From: Parapedobacter sp037190485
GTDB taxonomy: Bacteria; Bacteroidota; Bacteroidia; Sphingobacteriales; Sphingobacteriaceae
DNA: 64,000 nt
Reading direction: 5' to 3'
Assembly (NCBI GenBank): GCA_037190485.1
Contig: JBBCJB010000031.1
Span: forward strand, 171,343 to 235,342
The notes under the pieces: generated by a model
The model's input: only the letters and a program-made list of their open reading frames with translations
What the model was told of the DNA's origin: nothing
Database searches by the model: none
Made by a program: the position numbers and the translations under genes
Shown here: positions 7,083-17,296 of the stretch, one piece after another
Layout: each line of letters opens with the position of its first letter
Position numbering within the stretch: the first letter of the stretch is position 1

Positions 7083-8444
7083 ATGGAAAAGAAAATCTTG
7101 CTGAATGAACGCGACATGCCTACGCACTGGTATAACATCGTAGCCGACATGCCCAACAAACCGTTGCCGCCCCTACATCCTGCCACCAAACAGCCCGTAG
7201 GTCCCGATGACCTTGCGCCGCTCTTCCCGATGGCGCTGATCCAACAGGAAGTGGCCACCGATCCGTATATCGAAATCCCCGAGCCTGTGCGCGAGGCCTA
7301 CCGCATTTGGCGTCCTACCCCGCTTATCCGGGCCACAAACCTGGAGAAAGCGCTAGGCACCGATTGCAAGATCTACTACAAGTACGAAGGCACGAGCCCC
7401 AGCGGCTCGCACAAGCCCAACACCGCCATCCCGCAAGCCTACTACAACAAGCTGGAAGGCACCAAGCGCATCATCACCGAAACCGGCGCCGGCCAATGGG
7501 GTACGGCATTGAGCTTTGCCTGCAGCCAATTCGGCATTGACTGCGAGGTCTACATGGTGCGCATCAGCTTCGACCAGAAACCTTACCGCAAAATCCTGAT
7601 GAATACCTTTGGTGCCAATGTGCATTCATCGCCCACCACGGCCACGCAGGCGGGCCGCAACGCATTAGCGGCCAATCCGGATACCCCGGGAAGCTTAGGC
7701 CTGGCCATTTCGGAGGCCATCGAGGTGGCCGTGGGCGACGGGCAGACCAAATACGCCTTGGGCTCGGTGCTCAACCACGTCCTGCTGCACCAGACGATCA
7801 TCGGCCAAGAGGCGAAGAAACAACTGGAATATACGGGAGATTATCCCGATATCGTCATCGCGCCCTTGGGCGGGGGGTCGAATTTCGCCGGGTTGTCCTT
7901 CCCGTTCCTGAAAGACAAGATCGGCGGCAAGGCGGTTCGTTGCATCGCCGTTGAACCCGCATCCTGTCCGAAACTCACCAAGGGAAAATTCATGTACGAT
8001 TTCGGTGACACGCAAGGATATACGCCCCTCCTGCCGATGTATACCTTGGGCCACACCTTCACCCCAGCCGCCATCCATGCGGGTGGCCTGCGTTACCACG
8101 GTGCCAGCGTACTCTGCAGCCAACTGCTCAAGGACGGGCTTATCGAGGCGCAGGCCATCCAACAATTGGAATGTTTCGAAGCGGGTGTGTTGTTTGCGAA
8201 GGCGGAGGGCATCGTGCCTGCACCGGAAGCCAACCATGGCATCGCCCAGGTAATCCGCGAGGTAAACCAAGCGAAGGCCGAAGGCGTCTCGAAGACCATC
8301 CTCTTCAACCTGTGCGGCCATGGGTTCGTCGATATGGCGGCCTACCAGGATTACTTCGAAGGGAAATTGCAGGATCACGCTTTTACGGACGACGAGCTCA
8401 CCGCAGCGCTTTCCAAATTGGAGGCGTTGCAGCCGGTCGGGTAA
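7083..8444 (+). CDS. TrpB2-like PLP-dependent enzyme
   Basis: 453-residue pyridoxal-phosphate enzyme of the TrpB2 type. Lys111 in GTSPSGSHKPNTA is the PLP lysine, TETGAGQWGTAL follows, and the phosphate-binding glycine run GGGSNFAG lies near residue 265. The family forms tryptophan from indole and serine or salvages indole. The long N-terminus containing RDMPTHWYNIVADMP is characteristic of TrpB2 and not of the canonical TrpA-bound TrpB1. No trpA or other trp genes are adjacent, and the gene stands alone between the hairpin element and a terminator, so a salvage role is plausible. Confidence 0.9.
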   Translation: MEKKILLNERDMPTHWYNIVADMPNKPLPPLHPATKQPVGPDDLAPLFPMALIQQEVATDPYIEIPEPVREAYRIWRPTPLIRATNLEKALGTDCKIYYKYEGTSPSGSHKPNTAIPQAYYNKLEGTKRIITETGAGQWGTALSFACSQFGIDCEVYMVRISFDQKPYRKILMNTFGANVHSSPTTATQAGRNALAANPDTPGSLGLAISEAIEVAVGDGQTKYALGSVLNHVLLHQTIIGQEAKKQLEYTGDYPDIVIAPLGGGSNFAGLSFPFLKDKIGGKAVRCIAVEPASCPKLTKGKFMYDFGDTQGYTPLLPMYTLGHTFTPAAIHAGGLRYHGASVLCSQLLKDGLIEAQAIQQLECFEAGVLFAKAEGIVPAPEANHGIAQVIREVNQAKAEGVSKTILFNLCGHGFVDMAAYQDYFEGKLQDHAFTDDELTAALSKLEALQPVG

Positions 8445-8472
8445 CCGGCAGCTCGAAAAGCAAAAATGAATG

Positions 8473-8505
8473 GTCGTGGCCGACAAGTTCGGTCACGACT
8501 TTTTT
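8473..8505 (+). terminator. Intrinsic terminator after the TrpB2-like gene
   Basis: GTCGTGGCCGA (8473-8483) pairs with TCGGTCACGAC (8489-8499) through an 11 bp stem including one G-U pair, with loop CAAGT, followed by six T residues. It lies 28 bp after the TrpB2-like stop. The convergent DUF4886 gene ends inside it, and the other side is A/T-rich, so it may serve both genes. Confidence 0.85.
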
Positions 8506-9379
8506 ATGGATTGGAATTTTTTTCTTTCGATCCGATTTCTGTGACCGAAAAAGGTTTCCTGGCGGCACCGTGAGCTGCCTCTCGGGCTACCTCGGCGGCC
8601 GCTTCGGACACCTGTTCCGGCCGGTAGCGATTTACCTGAGCCTGCTCACGGAACAGCGATTCATACCAGGTACATGCTGCGATAAAGCGTCCGATGTGTA
8701 GGTCCAGGTGGAATCCATCACGCGTCAGGTCGTCGCCAAGAAAACTGGTACGCGCATTTTGAATAGCCGTCCCGGCGGGAATCAGCAGATCGATAGGCAC
8801 CAGCTCCTTCGTTTTGGCCGAGGCATCCGTAATCGCTCGGTACATGGTATGCTGGTCGCGACCGTAATTGGAAAACCCTGTATGCGTCGCGTTGGGTGAA
8901 TAGGCCCAAGTCTGGTGCCAGATGTACTTGATGTGCCCTGCCTTGACGCTATCGATGTACCGATACAAGGCGGTCAAGGGCTCCACATAGGTATCGAACT
9001 TGCCCGAAAGCTGGCTGACCTGCTGTAATGAGACATAGTCCCAGGGCTCATCCTTCAGGGCACTGGCAATGCTTGTATGTTCCTGTTCGACCTTCTTGCC
9101 GTCCACGGCGATTTTCCGATAGCCGTAAGCCGGCTTGTCGCCCTTCGCATTTTCCCAATGCAGCGATAGTGGCGCGCCGCCGATATAGAGGTTACCGATA
9201 ATCATGGGTTTGCCGCTGGCCGCTGCCAACTCGTGCAGGTATTGCTCGATTGCGTCTTGTGAAAAACTGTTGCCAATGGCCAGTACCCGGAGCGTGTCGG
9301 GACGGTTCTTTGCCTGCGCATTGAATATGCATGCGAACCATACGCATACAAGGATAAAAATACGAGTCGCTTTAAACAT
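8504..9379 (-). CDS. DUF4886 domain-containing secreted protein
   Basis: 291 residues from the ATG at 9379, chosen because it opens a clean signal peptide (MFKATRIFILVCVWFACIF, cleavage after NAQA). An in-frame start 18 codons earlier lacks this. The mature protein begins with RVLAIGNSFSQDAIEQYLHE, the DUF4886 signature, whose GNSFS resembles the GDS motif of SGNH hydrolases; that makes an esterase or deacetylase fold plausible. A later DGFHLDLHIGRF segment provides the matching Asp/His pair of SGNH enzymes. Probably periplasmic. Monocistronic; its relation to the flanking SusCD locus is unknown. Confidence 0.8.
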   Translation of the reverse strand: MFKATRIFILVCVWFACIFNAQAKNRPDTLRVLAIGNSFSQDAIEQYLHELAAASGKPMIIGNLYIGGAPLSLHWENAKGDKPAYGYRKIAVDGKKVEQEHTSIASALKDEPWDYVSLQQVSQLSGKFDTYVEPLTALYRYIDSVKAGHIKYIWHQTWAYSPNATHTGFSNYGRDQHTMYRAITDASAKTKELVPIDLLIPAGTAIQNARTSFLGDDLTRDGFHLDLHIGRFIAACTWYESLFREQAQVNRYRPEQVSEAAAEVAREAAHGAARKPFSVTEIGSKEKNSNP

Positions 9380-9697
9380 GGTCAATGATAGGGAAAAAAC
9401 TGGAGTACCGCAAAATGGAAATTCCTTAGGCACTGCGAGTAGTTAACAGCCAATTGCGATTCGCCCACGGAACCACGAATCCTTATAATTAATGTTTACA
9501 AAAACAAATTAAAAAAACATACAGAATAGCAAAATAATATTTATAAGATTAGCATTGGAATAAATTTATCAATGCATAAATAATATTCTTAAAGCAATAA
9601 AACAGAAAAAAAAATAGACAAAATGCGACTTAATCCCTACTACGCTAAGTTATCGAGTTCAGGGCCTAACAAAGCTCAAATATTTTTGTTTATTTTT

Positions 9698-9730
9698 TTT
9701 GTTTGATTTTGTATATTTTATTTATATTTG
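9698..9730 (+). promoter_or_regulatory. Bacteroidota promoter for the first SusCD locus
   Basis: TTTG (9698-9701), 21 bp, then TATATTTG (9723-9730): a full match to the -33/-7 consensus with legal spacing. A very A/T-rich tract (about 9480-9720) precedes it. Transcription should begin near 9737, 60 bp before the SusC start. The rest of the 417 bp gap from 9380 shows no other feature. Confidence 0.75.
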
Positions 9731-9796
9731 CAACCAATGAAACAGCAACCTCTCGGGAGAAGCGTTTCGTAACCACTTAATAGATCGCTATATGTT

Positions 9797-12700
9797 ATGA
9801 AAGAAAAAACCTACTGCTGCATCAATCGCTTCCTCAAGCTATTGGTATTGACGATTGCGCCGCTATCCACCATCGCGCAAGAAACAGTCGAGGTCACCGG
9901 TTCTGTGACTGATTCGTTACAAAGCCCAATGCAAGGCGTTTCAGTAACGGTAAAATCCAAATCCACATTCGGTACGGCTACCGATGTCAATGGCAAGTAC
10001 ATCTTAGCTGTACCTAATGATGCGATTTTGGTATTTTCGCTAGTTGGGTATCAAACCGTGGAACGGTCAATATCGGGCGGAACTCAAATCCATGTTGTCA
10101 TGAAGCCAGCAATATCCGACCTGGACGAAGTCGTGGTGGTGGCTTTTGGCACGCAAAAAAAGAAGGAGGTGGTCGGATCCGTAACAAACATTAATCCCTC
10201 CGAGTTGAAAGTACCGTCTAGCAACCTCACTACGGCCCTTGCAGGTCGGCTCGCTGGTGTAATAGCCTACCAGCGGAGCGGGGAACCTGGCCGAGACAAC
10301 GCCAGTTTCTTCATTCGTGGCGTCACTACTTTCGGATACAAAAAAGATCCGTTGATCCTCATCGACGGTGTAGAACTATCCGCTACTGAATTAGCGCGCT
10401 TACAACCTGACGACATCTCCAGCTTTTCAATCATGAAAGACGCCACTGCCACCGCATTGTATGGGGCCCGGGGAGCCAATGGCGTCATTCTGGTCACCAC
10501 CAAAGAAGGCAAGGTAGAAAACGCCAAGATAAACTTCAGGTACGAAACTGCCATGTCCTCTCCCACCAAGAACGTAGAGTTAACAGACCCCATTACTTAT
10601 ATGCGTATGGAAAATGAGGCTGTTGCGACCCGTAATCCGCTTGAAGTAACCCCTTATCTAGAAAGCAAAATCGACAATACTGTTGCGGGAACAAACTCCT
10701 TGATTTATCCAACGGTCGATTGGAGGGATGAGTTATTCAAAACGCACACCTGGAACCAACGCATGAACTTCAACCTAACAGGTGGCGGCGCCATTGCGCA
10801 ATATTACCTAGCTGGCACCTACAATAAAGACAACGGCTTGCTGAAGGTGAATGGGCGGAACAATTTCAACAATAATGTTGACTTAGAAAGCTATGCCTTG
10901 CGTTCTAATGTCACGATCAACGTGACCAGGACAACGTCGGCTGGGGTACGCCTATATGGCACATTTGATGATTATACAGGGCCTATCCATGGTGGTGCAG
11001 AGATGTACCAAATGGTGATGCGTGCCAATCCGGTGTTATTTCCGGCTTTCTATCCGGCAACGGCATCGAATACGCACGTACAGCACATCATGTTTGGCGG
11101 ATCCACACGGGGGGTTAGTGTCAATCCTTATGCAGAATTGGTGAGGGGATACAAAGATTACTCCAAGTCGTTGATGTTGGCACAATTCGAGATGAAACAT
11201 GATTTCTCGTATTTGACCGAGGGATTGACCATGCGTGGGCTGTTGAACACAAACCGTGAATCGTACTTTGACGTAACGAGAAGTTACAGCCCATTCTTTT
11301 ACGAGGTTGGCAACCATAACCGACAAACGGGAAACTTCTCGTTAGAAGCGATCAACCCGAACGACGGTACCGAATACTTGGGCTATAGTGAAGGTGCAAA
11401 GATTGTTCGAACAAACCTATACGCAGAAGCAGCGCTGAATTATAACCGTACATTCGGTAATAAACACGGAGTTAGTGGCCTGCTGCTCTTCAACATGCGG
11501 AACTACCTGGAGGGCAACGCATCCTCATTACTACATTCGCTGCCTTACCGAAACATGGGGCTGTCCGGCAGAGCTACTTATGCACATGACGACCGCTATT
11601 TTTTCGAGTTTAACTTTGGATACAACGGATCGGAACGCTTTCATGCTGACCATCGCTACGGCTTCTTCCCCTCCGGTGGTGTCGCTTGGTCGGTATCGAG
11701 CGAGCGATTCTGGAGCAACTTGGTTGAAGTCGTGCCGAAACTTAAGCTCCGAGGGACGTATGGATTGGTTGGGAATGATGCCATAGGCAGCGCCGAAGAC
11801 CGCTTTTTCTACCTTTCCACGGTCGACATGAACAACTCCCTAAGGGGAAGTTCATTCGGCACGAACTATGCGTACCGCCAAGATGGTATCCTGGTATCCC
11901 GATACGACAATAAATTCATTACCTGGGAGACAGCAAAGAAAATGAATCTCGGACTTGAGTTCAACCTATTCAATCAGCTGGATGTCCAGGTAGACTACTT
12001 CAACGAATACCGAGAAAACATACTAATGGATAGGGCCTCCATCCCAACGACCATGGGGCTTTCCGCGCCAGTACGTGCAAATGTCGGCGAAGCGTCGGGA
12101 AGAGGCGTGGACATGTCAGTGGATTACACCCGTAATTTCCAAAACGGCTTTTGGATAATTGCCCGAGGGAACTTCACCTATGCTACCAGCCGGTACGAAG
12201 TGCTGGAAGAACCTGAATACGACGAAGTAAACCTTTCGAAAAAAGGATATTCACTTTCGCAAACATGGGGCTACATCGCCGAACGCCTGTTTATCGATGA
12301 CGCCGATGTAGCCAATTCACCGACTCAAAACTTTGGCATATACGGTGCCGGAGACATCAAGTATCGCGACGTGAACGGCGATGGCAGGATCACAAGCCGA
12401 GACCAAGTGCCTATAGGGTTTCCAACGGATCCTGAAATCATATACGGCTTTGGTTCATCCATAGGTTTCAAGGGGCTTGACTTTTCATGTTTCTTCCAGG
12501 GATCGGCCTATTCTTCGTTCTGGATAAATTCCAATGGCTCCACGATGCCATTTGTCTCGAACAACCAAGTTCTTAAGGCATATGCAGACAGCTATTGGTC
12601 AGAGGAACATCGCAATATTTATGCGGTAATGCCTAGGCTGAGCAAAATCCTGAACAACAACAACAATCAGGTCAGCACGTGGTTTATGCGCGACGGGAGC

Positions 12701-12910
12701 TTCCTTCGCCTTAAATCTGTGGAACTGGGCTACACGTTGCCTCAAAAGCCGCTGCAGCGCTTGCGAATAAACAACATGCGAATCTACGCGTCTGGCTTGA
12801 ACTTGGCCATTTGGAGCAAATTCAAACTTTGGGACGTGGAAATGAGCAGCCAAGGGTTAGGCTATCCACCCCAACGGGTGTACAATCTGGGATTTCAAAT
12901 CGGATTTTAA
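9797..12910 (+). CDS. SusC/RagA family TonB-linked outer membrane protein
   Basis: 1037-residue outer-membrane importer. Signal peptide (cleavage near STIAQ), then a carboxypeptidase-regulatory-like domain (about 30-110; VTGSVTDSLQSPMQGVSV), the conserved DEVVVVAFGTQ stretch near 115, a plug domain (about 125-235; GVTTFGYKKDPLILIDGVE, SIMKDATATALYGARGANG) and a 22-strand-type barrel ending in LGFQIGF. There is no STN domain, so unlike the second SusC (52558-56070) it should not signal to an anti-sigma factor. It is followed 14 bp later by its SusD partner. The pair imports an oligomeric or glycosylated substrate using TonB energy. Confidence 0.97.
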   Translation: MKEKTYCCINRFLKLLVLTIAPLSTIAQETVEVTGSVTDSLQSPMQGVSVTVKSKSTFGTATDVNGKYILAVPNDAILVFSLVGYQTVERSISGGTQIHVVMKPAISDLDEVVVVAFGTQKKKEVVGSVTNINPSELKVPSSNLTTALAGRLAGVIAYQRSGEPGRDNASFFIRGVTTFGYKKDPLILIDGVELSATELARLQPDDISSFSIMKDATATALYGARGANGVILVTTKEGKVENAKINFRYETAMSSPTKNVELTDPITYMRMENEAVATRNPLEVTPYLESKIDNTVAGTNSLIYPTVDWRDELFKTHTWNQRMNFNLTGGGAIAQYYLAGTYNKDNGLLKVNGRNNFNNNVDLESYALRSNVTINVTRTTSAGVRLYGTFDDYTGPIHGGAEMYQMVMRANPVLFPAFYPATASNTHVQHIMFGGSTRGVSVNPYAELVRGYKDYSKSLMLAQFEMKHDFSYLTEGLTMRGLLNTNRESYFDVTRSYSPFFYEVGNHNRQTGNFSLEAINPNDGTEYLGYSEGAKIVRTNLYAEAALNYNRTFGNKHGVSGLLLFNMRNYLEGNASSLLHSLPYRNMGLSGRATYAHDDRYFFEFNFGYNGSERFHADHRYGFFPSGGVAWSVSSERFWSNLVEVVPKLKLRGTYGLVGNDAIGSAEDRFFYLSTVDMNNSLRGSSFGTNYAYRQDGILVSRYDNKFITWETAKKMNLGLEFNLFNQLDVQVDYFNEYRENILMDRASIPTTMGLSAPVRANVGEASGRGVDMSVDYTRNFQNGFWIIARGNFTYATSRYEVLEEPEYDEVNLSKKGYSLSQTWGYIAERLFIDDADVANSPTQNFGIYGAGDIKYRDVNGDGRITSRDQVPIGFPTDPEIIYGFGSSIGFKGLDFSCFFQGSAYSSFWINSNGSTMPFVSNNQVLKAYADSYWSEEHRNIYAVMPRLSKILNNNNNQVSTWFMRDGSFLRLKSVELGYTLPQKPLQRLRINNMRIYASGLNLAIWSKFKLWDVEMSSQGLGYPPQRVYNLGFQIGF

Positions 12911-12924
12911 AGAAAGGAACAGCG

Positions 12925-14814
12925 ATGACAAAGATGAGAATACTGGTGCTTAGCATATTGTTTTTCGGCGCCTCCTGCAAAGAATATCTCGATATCGTAC
13001 CCGATAACGTGGCAACGATTGACAATGCGTTCACAATGCGCAATACCGCTGAGAAATTCCTGTTCACGTGTTACTCCTATCTGCCTAAAACCGGTGATTA
13101 CATTTATGACCCGGCGATGTTAGGAGCAGACGAGTTGTGGCACATCCGTACCGAGTGGGCAACGATGTCGATTGTGCGTGGATTTCAGAACATCGTGGAT
13201 CCCTTCTTCAATTTCTGGAGTGGCCTTAATGGCGGAGAAGCATTGTTCAACGGCATACGGGATTGCAATATATTCCTGGCGAATATCGACAAGGTACCAG
13301 ATCTGGAGGAACTGGAAAGACGGAGATGGATTTCGGAAGTGAAATTTCTGAAAGCCTACTACCATTATTACCTTTTCAGGATGTACGGCCCCATTCCAAT
13401 TATCCGTGAAAACCTACCGATTTCCGCGAGCATCCAGGAAACACGGGTGTACAGGGAACCGGTAGATGAGTGTGTGTCCTATATCGTATCCCTGCTGGAC
13501 GAAGCGAATGCCGATCTACCGGAGCAAATAGAGGCCGAATCTAACGAGATGGGGCGAATCACCAAAGTGATTTGCCAATCGGTTAAGGCACAAACCCTGA
13601 TATTAGCGGCCAGCCCCCTATTCAATGGTAACCCGGATTTCATTTCTTTAGTGGATAGCCGCGGAACGAAACTTTTCGGCCAATCTGCCGACCCCGAAAA
13701 ATGGCGCATCGCTGCGCAAGCCTGCAAAACTGCCATTGATATGGCACACGGTATTGGCGCCAAGTTGTACTATTACCGTGAAAACGACCCGAACGGTGCG
13801 CTGGTATCCGAACGAACCAATTTAACGATGAATATCAGAGGAGCCGTCACGGTTAAATGGAATCCAGAAATTATTTGGTCGAACCCGAACAGCCTTTCTA
13901 CATCAACGCAACGGGAAGCCCAAGCCAGACTGGACGGTAACACGCCTGGGTTGGCTTCGGTAGGTTCCACCCTATCACCAACGCTGAAGGCCGTGGAGTT
14001 GTTTTATTCGAAAAATGGTGTTCCCATCAAAGAAGACCGACAATGGGTTTATGAAAACCGATATGATCTCAGGAAAGCGACCTCGGCAGATATCCACTAC
14101 ATTCGAGATGGCTACGAAACGGTAAGCCTCCATTTCGACCGTGAACCCCGGTTTTATGCCAACATCGGATTTGACGGGGGCATTTGGTATGGCCAGGGCA
14201 GGAAAACGGAAACCAATAATTGGCATGTACAGGCCAAATTAGGGCAGTATTCGGGAGGAATGCCGGGAAATGGCTATTCGGCCACTGGCTACTGGCCGAA
14301 GAAATTGGTGAATGCCGACAATGTATACGCGGCTACCGTAAACTATACGATCGTGCCGTATCCCCATCCCATCATCCGTCTCGCCGACCTCTACTTACTG
14401 TACTCGGAAGCGCTTAACGAATACGCAGGACCAAGCGACGAAACATACCAATACCTTAACTTGGTCAGGAACAGATCTGGACTCCAATCCGTTGCGGAAG
14501 CATGGACAAACCACTCATCAAATCCAGAAAAATACACGACGAAAGATGGCCTACGAGACATCATTCATCACGAACGGGCTATTGAATTAGCTTTTGAGGG
14601 GCATCGACTATGGGATCTGAGGCGATGGAAAACCGCCAGTCAAGAGCTTAACTATGCCGCCCAGGGTTGGGACCTGATGCAAGAGCAAGCCACCGCTTAC
14701 TACATACCGGTCACATTGATCCACCGAAAGTTCCAATTGAAAGACTATTTCTGGCCAATCCAGGAAATCGATTTGATAAAGAACAAAAATCTAATCCAAA
14801 ACCCCGGGTGGTAA
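12925..14814 (+). CDS. SusD/RagB family nutrient-binding lipoprotein
   Basis: 629 residues from the ATG at 12925, which follows AGAAAGGAAC; an earlier in-frame start lies inside susC and is unlikely. Lipobox FGASC places Cys near residue 19, followed by KEYLDIVPD, the standard SusD beginning. Tetratricopeptide-like helices cover the N-terminal half, and the C-terminal ERAIELAFEGHRLWDLRRWK is the family hallmark. It is long for SusD (about 500-600 is usual). It forms the surface lid of the SusC channel and binds the substrate outside the cell. Confidence 0.95.
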   Translation: MTKMRILVLSILFFGASCKEYLDIVPDNVATIDNAFTMRNTAEKFLFTCYSYLPKTGDYIYDPAMLGADELWHIRTEWATMSIVRGFQNIVDPFFNFWSGLNGGEALFNGIRDCNIFLANIDKVPDLEELERRRWISEVKFLKAYYHYYLFRMYGPIPIIRENLPISASIQETRVYREPVDECVSYIVSLLDEANADLPEQIEAESNEMGRITKVICQSVKAQTLILAASPLFNGNPDFISLVDSRGTKLFGQSADPEKWRIAAQACKTAIDMAHGIGAKLYYYRENDPNGALVSERTNLTMNIRGAVTVKWNPEIIWSNPNSLSTSTQREAQARLDGNTPGLASVGSTLSPTLKAVELFYSKNGVPIKEDRQWVYENRYDLRKATSADIHYIRDGYETVSLHFDREPRFYANIGFDGGIWYGQGRKTETNNWHVQAKLGQYSGGMPGNGYSATGYWPKKLVNADNVYAATVNYTIVPYPHPIIRLADLYLLYSEALNEYAGPSDETYQYLNLVRNRSGLQSVAEAWTNHSSNPEKYTTKDGLRDIIHHERAIELAFEGHRLWDLRRWKTASQELNYAAQGWDLMQEQATAYYIPVTLIHRKFQLKDYFWPIQEIDLIKNKNLIQNPGW

Positions 14815-14826
14815 ATACAACGAATT

Positions 14827-15996
14827 ATGAAAAAGATCATTGCTTATCTCTATTTCTGCCTCCTTTTTGCCGTCGCATGCAAAGAGGAAATACCTGGCAC
14901 ATTGATAAAGGGAGGGAGTAAACCTGACCAGGTGACCAATGTGTCAGTAGAAAACAGGCCAGGCGGAGCCAAATTGTCTTATGCCGTGCCGGATAACGAA
15001 GACTTACTTTATGTAAAAGCCATCTTTGAGTATCCGGAGGGCAATGAACGGGAAGTTCGTGCGTCATTGTACGTAGACACGTTGGTCATCGAAGGAATTG
15101 GCGATACACGCGAGCGAACAGTCAAATTGATTGCCGTAAGCCAATCAGAACAAGCATCAGAACCAGTGGACGTCACAATCCGGCCATTGACCCCGCCTGT
15201 ACGATCGATTGGTCATTCCTTGCTGGCAACCGGCGATTTCGGCGGAATCGCAGTGCGTTACGAAAACGAGCTTACTTATGATATTGTCATTGAAGTTCTG
15301 AAAAAAGACAACGGTGGATGGAATCTCATCGAGTCTCACTATTCAAATAATGCAAAAGGCATCTTCTCTGTACGGGGGCAAGAGGCAGTCCCAACGACCT
15401 TTGGTCTCTATGTTCGTGATCGCTGGAACAACAAATCTGATACGGTTATCGTAGACCTCGAACCGCTTTACGAAGCCGAGTTGGCCCCACCGACGCCCAT
15501 AAACGTCCTCCCTGGAGACTACAACCTGTTCTTTGGTGGATATCACTACGGCTTTATGTTCGATGGCGTCATTAGTGGAGCAAATTTCGTCGCTACGCTC
15601 CTTACAGAGACCTCATTGCTGCCGTTGTCGTTCACGCTTGATTTCGGCAAGCCTACCAAATTCAGTCGGTTCAAATACTGGATGCGCCAACATGATACCG
15701 ATGGCTTATATAATTACGCCTCACCAGAGAAATGGGAACTCTGGGGGACAAACGAACTTGCAGACGATTGGAATCAATGGACAAAAATCATGGATTGCAC
15801 GGCCGAAAAACCCTCAGGATCACTTCCCGGGATACTGACCGCACTAGACAGGGAGACGGCGGCCGCCGGCCTAGATTTCGATTTCCCGGCTGGCACGCCA
15901 GTTTACCGCTACCTGCGCTGGAGAACAATGAAAACTTTCGGTTCGTTGAACGCCGTCCAAATCTCCGAACTCGCCTTTTTTGGGAACGATCAATAA
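14827..15996 (+). CDS. DUF4959/DUF5126/DUF5000-type surface lipoprotein
   Basis: 389-residue lipoprotein with lipobox FAVAC. The first half carries fibronectin-like DUF4959 and DUF5126 modules (PDQVTNVSVENRPGGAKLSY; YVRDRWNNKSDT). The C-terminal third (about 240-389) is a DUF5000, discoidin-like jelly roll with LPLSFTLDFGKPTKFSRFKYW and FPAGTPVYRYLRWR. Such proteins sit beside SusD and probably hold glycans at the surface. Here it is 12 bp after susD and 9 bp before a second lipoprotein of similar layout. Confidence 0.88.
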   Translation: MKKIIAYLYFCLLFAVACKEEIPGTLIKGGSKPDQVTNVSVENRPGGAKLSYAVPDNEDLLYVKAIFEYPEGNEREVRASLYVDTLVIEGIGDTRERTVKLIAVSQSEQASEPVDVTIRPLTPPVRSIGHSLLATGDFGGIAVRYENELTYDIVIEVLKKDNGGWNLIESHYSNNAKGIFSVRGQEAVPTTFGLYVRDRWNNKSDTVIVDLEPLYEAELAPPTPINVLPGDYNLFFGGYHYGFMFDGVISGANFVATLLTETSLLPLSFTLDFGKPTKFSRFKYWMRQHDTDGLYNYASPEKWELWGTNELADDWNQWTKIMDCTAEKPSGSLPGILTALDRETAAAGLDFDFPAGTPVYRYLRWRTMKTFGSLNAVQISELAFFGNDQ

Positions 15997-16005
15997 TAGA
16001 ATACC

Positions 16006-17244
16006 ATGAAACAGACTTCAAATCTGAAAAACAGCAAAAATCTGGCCTCATTTGCCGTGCTACTTGTGGCGATTAGCAATTACTCCTGTAAAAAAATGGA
16101 TTCGACATATGCGCACTACCTCGAGGGCGGCGAGATTGTCTACGTCGCTAAGGCCGATTCGCTCAAGGCGGTTCCTGGCAAGAATCGGCTCTTGCTATCT
16201 TGGCAATCTTCATCCGACCCCAAGGTCGCGACAGCGAAAATCTTTTGGAATAACGGCGAACTGTTGAAAGAACACACCGTTGCAAAGACTTCCGGCAAGA
16301 AGACCGAAGATGTGATTATCGAAGATATTTCGGAAGGCGCATATACATTTGAGGTGGTCACGTACGATACCAAGGGCAATACCTCAATTACGGTCAGCGT
16401 TTCGGCCACCGTCTATGGTGAGCGCTACCTAGCCACGCTGCAAACACGGCGCGTAAGGCAAGCCGTCTACCGCAGCGAGGACCGCAGTGTGCTCGTAGAC
16501 TGGTACAATGCCCCGTTGGGGGCCTTCGACATTGAGGTTTCCTACCAAAATAACGCTGGTCAAACCGCTACCGTACGTACGCCCGCAGCGGAACCCCGCA
16601 CCATACTGCCAGACCTGAAAACCCAAGGAGAAATCAAGTATCGGACACGCTTCCTGCCTGAAGAGCATTCGATAGACACATTCTATACGCCGTATGTGAC
16701 AATCGAACCGGAGTTCCTGCTCGATAAATCTAAATTCAGGCGCTGGAACAACGAACACTTCCCGTACACGGAATATTTCATGGGTGCAGGGTTCAATATC
16801 GAAAAACTTTGGGATGGGGTATATACGGGATACGGATACGTCTATCTGGAAACAGAGCCGTTGCCCCGCAGCTTTACCTTTGACTTGGGACAACTCGCTT
16901 CCATTTACCGTATACGATTGAGCCCGAATTGGGACGCCCAGCTTTACAATAATGGAAACATAAAAAAAGCCGAAATCTGGGGATCCGCCACCGCAGACGT
17001 AACGACCGACTTCTCAAGCTGGACGTATTTAGGCACACTCAATTCGGTCAAGCCATCTGGGCTGCCCGTGGGCCAGAACACCACCGAGGATTTGGCATAC
17101 GCACAAGCCGGCGAAAATTTCGCACTTGTAGAGAGTCCGTCGCCGGTTCGATACATCAGGTTTGTCGTACAGGACACATGGATAGGCTCCATATCGATGC
17201 ATATCACCGAACTCACGTTTTGGGGGCATGTCGTCGAACCGTGA
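16006..17244 (+). CDS. DUF4998 and discoidin-like surface protein
   Basis: 412 residues. A signal sequence with a lipobox-like NYSC precedes KKMDSTYAHYLEGGEIVYVAKAD, the DUF4998 start. Two fibronectin-like modules follow (about 40-210) and then an F5/8 type C-like domain (about 250-410; PRSFTFDLGQLASIYRIRL and SPVRYIRFVVQD). It resembles the preceding lipoprotein in overall plan, and both may act as accessory glycan-binding subunits of the SusCD complex. The exact ligand is unknown. Confidence 0.85.
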   Translation: MKQTSNLKNSKNLASFAVLLVAISNYSCKKMDSTYAHYLEGGEIVYVAKADSLKAVPGKNRLLLSWQSSSDPKVATAKIFWNNGELLKEHTVAKTSGKKTEDVIIEDISEGAYTFEVVTYDTKGNTSITVSVSATVYGERYLATLQTRRVRQAVYRSEDRSVLVDWYNAPLGAFDIEVSYQNNAGQTATVRTPAAEPRTILPDLKTQGEIKYRTRFLPEEHSIDTFYTPYVTIEPEFLLDKSKFRRWNNEHFPYTEYFMGAGFNIEKLWDGVYTGYGYVYLETEPLPRSFTFDLGQLASIYRIRLSPNWDAQLYNNGNIKKAEIWGSATADVTTDFSSWTYLGTLNSVKPSGLPVGQNTTEDLAYAQAGENFALVESPSPVRYIRFVVQDTWIGSISMHITELTFWGHVVEP

Positions 17245-17296
17245 CCCAAAATCAGTTGTTCCACATAAACATTAAATAGTTTTGAAAAAGGAAATT

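Noticed and set aside
7083..8444. Part of a tryptophan operon
   Set aside because: The protein is of TrpB2 type and stands alone between a hairpin element and a terminator, with no trpA, trpF or trpC.
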